42,459 nt of DNA from assembly GCF_000614205.1 (NCBI RefSeq), contig NZ_BAKN01000026.1, forward strand, positions 1-42,459, given 5' to 3'. A model generated the notes under the pieces. It did not search any database, was not told where the DNA came from, and saw only the letters and a program-made list of their open reading frames with translations. Shown one piece after another: positions 36,982 through 42,459 of this stretch. The DNA comes from Hoylesella saccharolytica JCM 17484. Its GTDB lineage: Bacteria > Bacteroidota > Bacteroidia > Bacteroidales > Bacteroidaceae. Positions within the stretch are counted from its first letter, which is position 1. Each line of letters starts with the position of its first letter. The position numbers were made by a program, and so were the translations under genes.

Positions 36982-39889
36982 ATGCTAAGCATAAAATCAT
37001 TAGGGGCAGCTATCCTTTTAATAGGTTCGACAGCCACAATACAAGCCCAAACGTACAAGTATCAAACAGTACCGGGCGATTTGATGAAAACGCGTATATA
37101 TACGCTGAATAACGGACTGAAAGTTTATTTGTCAGTAAACAAAGAGGTTCCACGTATTCAAACTTTTATTGCCGTAAAGACGGGAAGCCGTAATGACCCC
37201 GCAGAAACAACCGGATTAGCTCATTATTTGGAACATCTAATGTTCAAGGGAACAAAGCAATTCGGTACAAACAATGCAGAGAAAGAAGCTCCGCTCTTGC
37301 AGGATATAGAGAACAGATATGAAAAGTATCGGTTGTTGACCGATCCTGAACAACGTAAAAAGGCGTATCACGAAATTGATAGTGTATCGCAACTGGCGGC
37401 AGCATACTTTATTCCCAACGAATACGACAAACTAATGTCTGCCATTGGTGCAGAAGGTACCAATGCTTATACAAGCAATGATGTGACCTGCTATACGGAA
37501 GATATTCCTTCAAACGAGGTTGAAAACTGGGCAAAGATACAAAGCGACCGTTTTAAAAATATGGTTATTCGGGGCTTTCACACTGAACTGGAGGCCGTTT
37601 ACGAAGAGTATAACATCGGATTGACCCGCGATGGCAACAAGGAATGGCAGGCAATGTTTAAACTTCTGACACCAACACACCCTTATGGAACACAAACCAC
37701 GATAGGTACGCAAGAGCACTTGAAGAATCCTTCGATAGTGAACATAAAGAATTATTTTAACCGTTATTATGTTCCAAATAATGTGGCTATCTGTATGGCA
37801 GGTGATTTTGAACCTGACGCGGTAATTGCCACAATCGATAAATATTTTGGTGGATGGAAGAAAAGTGATTCGTTGACTTTTCCGCAATTTCCCAAACAGG
37901 CACCGCTGACAGCTCCGAAAGACACAACGGTGATGGGACTTGAAGCTGAAAATATACTCATGGCTTGGCGTTTTAATGGCGGGGAGTCGTTACAAGCTGA
38001 CACCTTGGATGTGATTGCAGAGATTTTATCGAATGGAAAGGCCGGCTTAATGGACATTAATCTAAGTCAAAAGATGAAGTTTTTAGGCGGAGGAGCCTTT
38101 GCTGAAAATTTAGCCGAGTATGGAGTATTGGGTATTCAAGCCATGCCTAAGGAGGGACAAAGCTTGAAGAAGTGAAAAATTTGGTTTTGGGCGAAATTGC
38201 AAACCTGAAAAAAGGAAACTTCTCGGGTCATCTGTTACCGGCAATTATCAACAATATGAAACTGGCATACTATAAGGCGCTTGAGAAAAACAGAGACCGT
38301 GCCAACCTATTTGTAGACGCATTTATTAACGGAAAAGAATGGGAAACAGTGGTAAACCGTCTCAATCGCCTTTCGAAGATAACAAAAGCAGAGGTTGTTG
38401 CATTTGCCAATAAATATCTTAAAGATAATTATGCCATTGTTTACAAGCGCCAAGGTGAGGATACAACACAAAAAAAGATAGACAAGCCACAGATAACTCC
38501 TATCCTTCTAATCGGGATATGCAAAGCGATTTTGTAAAGAGCATCATCAACAGTAATGTAACACCAATCGAACCACGGTTTGTTAATTTTGACAAGGATC
38601 TTGTAAAAACAAAAACCAAAAAAGGATTACCTGTATTATATGTTGCAAACAAAGATAACGGATTGTTCACTTTGTCGTTCCACTACGACTTCGGACTCGA
38701 GTCTGATAAGCGTTTGCCCATTGCCGCAGATTATCTTGACTACTTAGGTACCGACAAGCTCACGGCCGAGCAGGTGAAACAGCGTTTTTATGAATTGGCA
38801 TGCGACTATAGTATACTTGCCGGGAACGATGCTTTGGAAATCAGGCTCAGCGGTTTAAACGAGAATATGCCGCAGGCTTTGTCTACGCTTGAAAACCTCT
38901 TGGCTAATGTAAAGGTAGACACACAAGCCTATAAACAGTATGTCGAACTAATCAAAAAGATGCGCAAAGACAACCGAAGTAATCAACGAGAGAACTTCTC
39001 GGCACTTTCTTCATACGGCATATATGGACCATATAATAAGGTTCGCAATGTGATGACCAATAAGGAATTGGACAACACTAATCCGCAGACATTACTGAAC
39101 CTGCTCAAAGGTCTTCGCTATTACAAGCATAAAGTGCTCTACTGCGGTCCGTCAACGCCCGCACAGCTGATTACTGTTATCGATAAAGGGCATCGCACGG
39201 CTAAAGTTCTCAACAATGTTCCTGCTGGACGCCAATACAAAGAGCAACAAACACCCGTCAACGAAGTGCTCATTGCTCCTTACGAGGCAAAGAACATCTA
39301 TATGACGCTATACAACAACAGCGGCAAGAAGTGGAATATCGCACAGTATCCGGTGGTTTATCTCTTCAACGAATATTTCGGAACGGGCATGAATGGCATT
39401 GTTTTCCAAGAGTTGAGAGAGACCCGCGGACTAGCTTACAGTGCATGGGCGCAGTATTTTATGCCGAGTCGTCAACTCGAAACAGAATCGCTTAAAGGCA
39501 ACATCATCAGTCAGAACGATAAGATGATGGATTGTATCAAAGCGTTTGGAAGCATCATCAACGAGATGCCGCAGAGCGAAAAAGCTTTTGAGCTGGCAAA
39601 ACAAGCTTCACTGAAACGCATTGCCACCGAGCGTACCACCAAGTTCGGCATCATCAACGCCTATCTCCGCGTACGCAAGTTGGGCTTAACCGCCGACATC
39701 TATCAGCGCATATACAACGCACTTCCGGCTCTTCAACTGCAAGATATTGTAAAATTTGAAAAAGAAAATATGGCGAACAAACCCCTTCGTTACCTTATTT
39801 TGGGCGACGAAAAGAACCTCGACATAAAAAGTTTGGAGAAAATAGGCAAGATTAAAAGAGTAACAACCGAAGAGATATTTGGATATTAA
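36982..39889 (+). pseudogene. M16 family zinc peptidase, two frameshifts
   Basis: Three frames encode one secreted M16 (insulinase-type) peptidase of about 969 residues. A signal peptide (IQA/QTY) precedes the zinc motif HYLEH (His81, Glu84, His85), followed by ELEAVYEEYNIG with the third ligand. The first frame ends at 38175. The second (KNLVLGEIANLKKGNFSGHL) starts at about 38166, and the third (FVKSIINSNVTPIEPRFV to the end) at about 38507. One G (TTG-GAA-GAA-GTG) and one T (CTT-TCT-AAT) restore the whole frame. The C-terminal half is the inactive partner domain, with FQELRETRGLAYSAWAQYF. It would degrade peptides in the periplasm. The clean repair suggests read error. Confidence 0.82.
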
Positions 39890-39958
39890 AAAGAAGTTGG
39901 CGAGGTGAGCAAGTTACCCACCCGTCGACTTCCGAACTAAATAAATTCACAAAACATT

Positions 39959-41608
39959 ATGGCACAAACACCAGATTTTAAGTACGCCCCCATGTTTCAA
40001 CTGGGAAAAGATGAAACCGAGTATTACCTGTTAACCAAAGAGGGCATCTCGACAGGCGAATTTGAAGGCAACGAAATTCTCAAAGTAACCCCCGAGGCAC
40101 TTACCCGGCTCTCCAATGCAGCCTTCCGCGACGTTAACTTCCTCTTGCGTCGCGCACACAACGAGCAAGTGGCAAAGATACTCACCGACCCCGAAGCCAG
40201 CGACAACGACAAGTACGTGGCGCTCACTTTCCTGCGCAACGCCGAAGTGGCAGCCAAAGGCAAGCTTCCTTTCTGTCAAGACACCGGAACCGCCATCATA
40301 CACGGCGAAAAAGGACAGCACGTCTGGACAGGATTCTGCGATGAAGAGGCGCTATCGAAAGGCGTGTACAAAACCTATACCGAAGAAAACCTGCGCTACT
40401 CGCAGAATGCGCCCCTCAACATGTACGACGAGGTAAACACACGCTGCAACCTGCCTGCACAAATTGACATCGAAGCCACCGAGGGCAACGAATACCGTTT
40501 TCTCTGTGTGGTAAAAGGCGGAGGCTCGGCCAACAAAACCTACTTCTACCAGCAAACCAAAGCGCTTATCCAGAACCCCGGCACGCTTATCCCCTTCCTT
40601 ATCGACAAGATGAAAAGTCTTGGAACGGCAGCCTGTCCGCCCTACCACATTGCATTTGTCATCGGCGGAACCAGCGCCGAGAAAAACCTTCTCACCGTGA
40701 AGCTCGCCTCTACGCATTATTACGACAGTCTGCCCACAACGGGCGACGAGACCGGACGTGCTTTCCGCGACGTAGAACTTGAGAAACTATTGCTCGACGA
40801 AGCCTACAAAATCGGGCTTGGCGCACAGTTTGGCGGAAAATACTTCGCCCACGACATCCGCGTTATCCGTCTGCCCCGACACGGCGCCTCGTGCCCCGTA
40901 GGGCTCGGCGTGAGCTGCTCGGCCGACCGCAACATCAAGGCAAAAATCAATCGCGACGGTATTTGGATTGAAAAGCTCGACGACAATCCCGGAGAACTAA
41001 TTCCCGAAGAACTGCGTCGCGCCGGCGAAGGCAATGCCGTGAAAATCGACCTTGACCAGCCCATGAGCCAAGTGCTCAAAGAGCTCACAAAATATCCCGT
41101 CTCTACCCGCGTCAGCCTTACCGGAACCATCATCGTGGCACGCGACATCGCCCACGCCAAGCTCAAAGCGCGGCTCGATCAAACCGGCGACCTGCCCCAA
41201 TATATCAAAGACCACCCCGTGCTCTACGCCGGACCGGCGAAAACGCCCGAAGGTATGCCCTGTGGCTCGATGGGGCCCACCACGGCCAACCGCATGGATC
41301 CCTATGTCGACGAATTTCAAGACCACGGCGGTTCGATGATAATGATTGCCAAAGGCAACCGCACGCAAGCTGTAACCGATGCTTGCAAAAAACACGGCGG
41401 TTTCTATCTGGGCAGCATCGGCGGACCCGCCGCCATCTTGTCGATGAACTCTATCAAGAGCATCGAATGTGTCGAATTCCCCGAAATCGGTATGGAGGCC
41501 GTTTGGAAAATTCGTGTCGAAGACTTCCCCGCCTTCATTCTCGTCGACGATAAGGGCAACGATTTCTTCACGCAGCTCAAGCCCTGGACGCCCACTTGCA
41601 ACCATTAG
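39959..41608 (+). CDS. Class I fumarate hydratase (4Fe-4S)
   Basis: A complete 549-residue FumA/FumB-type enzyme converting fumarate and malate in the reductive branch used for succinate production by these anaerobes. Cys106 ([14 protein letters not shown]), Cys226 (GTAACPPYH) and Cys320 ([20 protein letters not shown]; Cys312 also present) fit the cluster ligands. [10 protein letters not shown] is in the C-terminal beta domain. The gene is much richer in G+C than most of the window, which fits high expression. It starts 69 bp after the M16 gene; no clear promoter separates them. Confidence 0.95.
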   Translation: MAQTPDFKYAPMFQLGKDETEYYLLTKEGISTGEFEGNEILKVTPEALTRLSNAAFRDVNFLLRRAHNEQVAKILTDPEASDNDKYVALTFLRNAEVAAKGKLPFCQDTGTAIIHGEKGQHVWTGFCDEEALSKGVYKTYTEENLRYSQNAPLNMYDEVNTRCNLPAQIDIEATEGNEYRFLCVVKGGGSANKTYFYQQTKALIQNPGTLIPFLIDKMKSLGTAACPPYHIAFVIGGTSAEKNLLTVKLASTHYYDSLPTTGDETGRAFRDVELEKLLLDEAYKIGLGAQFGGKYFAHDIRVIRLPRHGASCPVGLGVSCSADRNIKAKINRDGIWIEKLDDNPGELIPEELRRAGEGNAVKIDLDQPMSQVLKELTKYPVSTRVSLTGTIIVARDIAHAKLKARLDQTGDLPQYIKDHPVLYAGPAKTPEGMPCGSMGPTTANRMDPYVDEFQDHGGSMIMIAKGNRTQAVTDACKKHGGFYLGSIGGPAAILSMNSIKSIECVEFPEIGMEAVWKIRVEDFPAFILVDDKGNDFFTQLKPWTPTCNH

Positions 41609-41658
41609 TTTGCAACAGGCGGTAAAGTGCAAACTCACTGCAGTTCGTAATAATATTA

Positions 41659-41695
41659 AAAGCGGAGGCGGCTCACAACGAGCTGCCTCCGCTTT
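41659..41695. terminator. Strong hairpin after the fumarase gene
   Basis: AAAGCGGAGGC (41659-41669) pairs with GCCTCCGCTTT (41685-41695), with more pairing inside. It is 51 nt past the stop codon. There is no long T-run on the plus strand beyond the TTT in the stem, so it is a likely but imperfect terminator. Confidence 0.7.
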
Positions 41696-42305
41696 GTAGG
41701 TCATTGGTGTATTACAATATTGAGCATCTTGGCGCCAAATCAGAACAAGTGCATCTTGCAGCGAGCCTTTTCAGGGCGACAAGTAAGACAGATTGTGTTC
41801 AGAAACTGCTCGCTAAAGAATCTTTTTATAACGAACCGCGCATTAATCGCCTACCAGATGCCAACCTTGGCAAAGAACACGCCCGCAGGTAGGCTTGAAA
41901 AATTCCACCGCTTCAGAAAAAACGTGGGCGAAGAGGTGAATTCGATACAGGAATTCGGGATAAAATGATACCCATAACACATATATTGATTTGTTTCCGA
42001 ATGTGCTTTCTAATCTTTTCCGCGTTATCTGCTGGCAGATACAGCCCCTCCGAACCTCCTCCGGGATAAAGGTGAAAGGTTGAAAAGGTGAAAAAGTGAA
42101 AGGATGCAGGCCCATATAAAGAGCAAAAAGCAAGTAATACAGCACACCTATCCCTTTATTGGAACATATTGAGTTGCTCCTTTATAACTATTGATTTCTC
42201 TCTTGATATAAGCTTTCGAGTGCGTATACAGCACACCTCTCCCCTTGAAAAGGGGAGAAAGAGAGGGGATTACTTATACCGAACTGACGTAAATTATTGA
42301 TAAGA
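41696..42305. other. Non-coding region with short repeats and a hairpin
   Basis: About 610 bp. Open frames here (41704-41968 plus, 42145-41843 minus) have no family match and no ribosome site, so none is called. It holds a run of GGTGAAA-like units (42069-42105), the repeat ATACAGCACACCT(A/C)TCCC at 42137-42154 and 42226-42243, and the hairpin CTCCCCTT/AAGGGGAG (42239-42257). Confidence 0.4.
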
Positions 42306-42459
42306 AAAAATCTATTCTTCTTATAATTTTTAAATTATAGAGACATATAAATTAATCTTATTTATAATTCTAAAATTATAAGAGTATATAAATTTATTTT
42401 GTTCATAATCCTAAAATTACAATTATAGATAAATTAATCCTATTTATAATTCTAAAATT
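42306..42459. repeat. 41-bp AT-rich tandem repeats, cut by the window edge
   Basis: Units start at 42306, 42347, 42388 and 42429 (the last incomplete). Each of the last three begins ATAAATT and contains CATAAT or TATAAT then (C/T)CTAAAATT at fixed positions; the first is more diverged. The period is not a multiple of three, so this is not a coding repeat. The array continues past the window. Confidence 0.8.

Noticed and set aside
40031..41704. Long minus-strand frames opposite fumarase
   Set aside because: They arise from the GC-rich codon use of the fumarase gene, which leaves the opposite strand free of stops; no family match.
42306..42459. Possible CRISPR array
   Set aside because: The units are contiguous and diverged with no unique spacers, and no cas genes are in the window; it is a tandem repeat.

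Overview
This window reads as chromosomal DNA of a member of the Bacteroidales, most likely an oral-type Prevotella or close relative. The lineage call rests on repeated Bacteroidetes promoters (TTTG, 19-20 nt, TAnnTTTG), a fimbrillin-like surface protein, a SusC-like TonB receptor, a type IX secretion cargo, surface lipoproteins and a one-protein hybrid two-component regulator. No 16S gene is present, so species is not assigned.

Layout. 1-1078: 3' part of a fimbrillin-like gene. About 1260-7540: a mobilizable element or plasmid remnant. It has two excisionase-like HTH genes on the minus strand, then VapE/VirE helicase, TOPRIM primase, DUF3408 protein, a structured 400-bp non-coding block, a MobC-like accessory protein and a MOBP-type relaxase. 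The non-coding block carries three 22-bp iteron-like repeats and a set of hairpins that is a good oriT candidate. No integrase is visible. The element ends near a 54-bp palindromic promoter and an 18-codon ORF that may be the stump of a replication gene.

7.7-18.9 kb: MBL-fold hydrolase, GHL10 glycosidase-like gene (frameshifted), acidic hypothetical protein, TonB receptor, PKD/T9SS cargo protein, orphan TolC, and a GH125 mannosidase gene (two frameshifts). 19.7-26.7 kb: a hemerythrin/RIC-like LuxR regulator with a LuxR partner, PaaI-type thioesterase, PAP2 phosphatase next to an LTA-synthase-like phosphotransferase (frameshifted), and topoisomerase III. 26.8-33.7 kb: a small lipoprotein, a palindromic repeat cluster, tRNA-His, a 1349-residue hybrid two-component regulator and a DUF4595-like lipoprotein. 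33.9-41.6 kb: hflX, DUF4954 beta-helix protein, M16 peptidase (two frameshifts) and class I fumarase. 42.3 kb to the end: 41-bp AT-rich tandem repeats cut by the window edge.

The helicase, primase, DUF3408 protein, oriT-like block and relaxase form one DNA-processing module. hflX and the DUF4954 gene overlap by 4 bp and share a promoter. PAP2 and the LTA-synthase-like gene form a two-gene envelope-lipid operon. Seven small indels break five otherwise well-conserved chromosomal genes, each repairable by one or two bases; sequencing error is the simplest explanation, and these genes should be checked before being called dead. The most original material is the iteron/oriT block, the palindromic promoter with its stump ORF, and the hemerythrin-LuxR pair.
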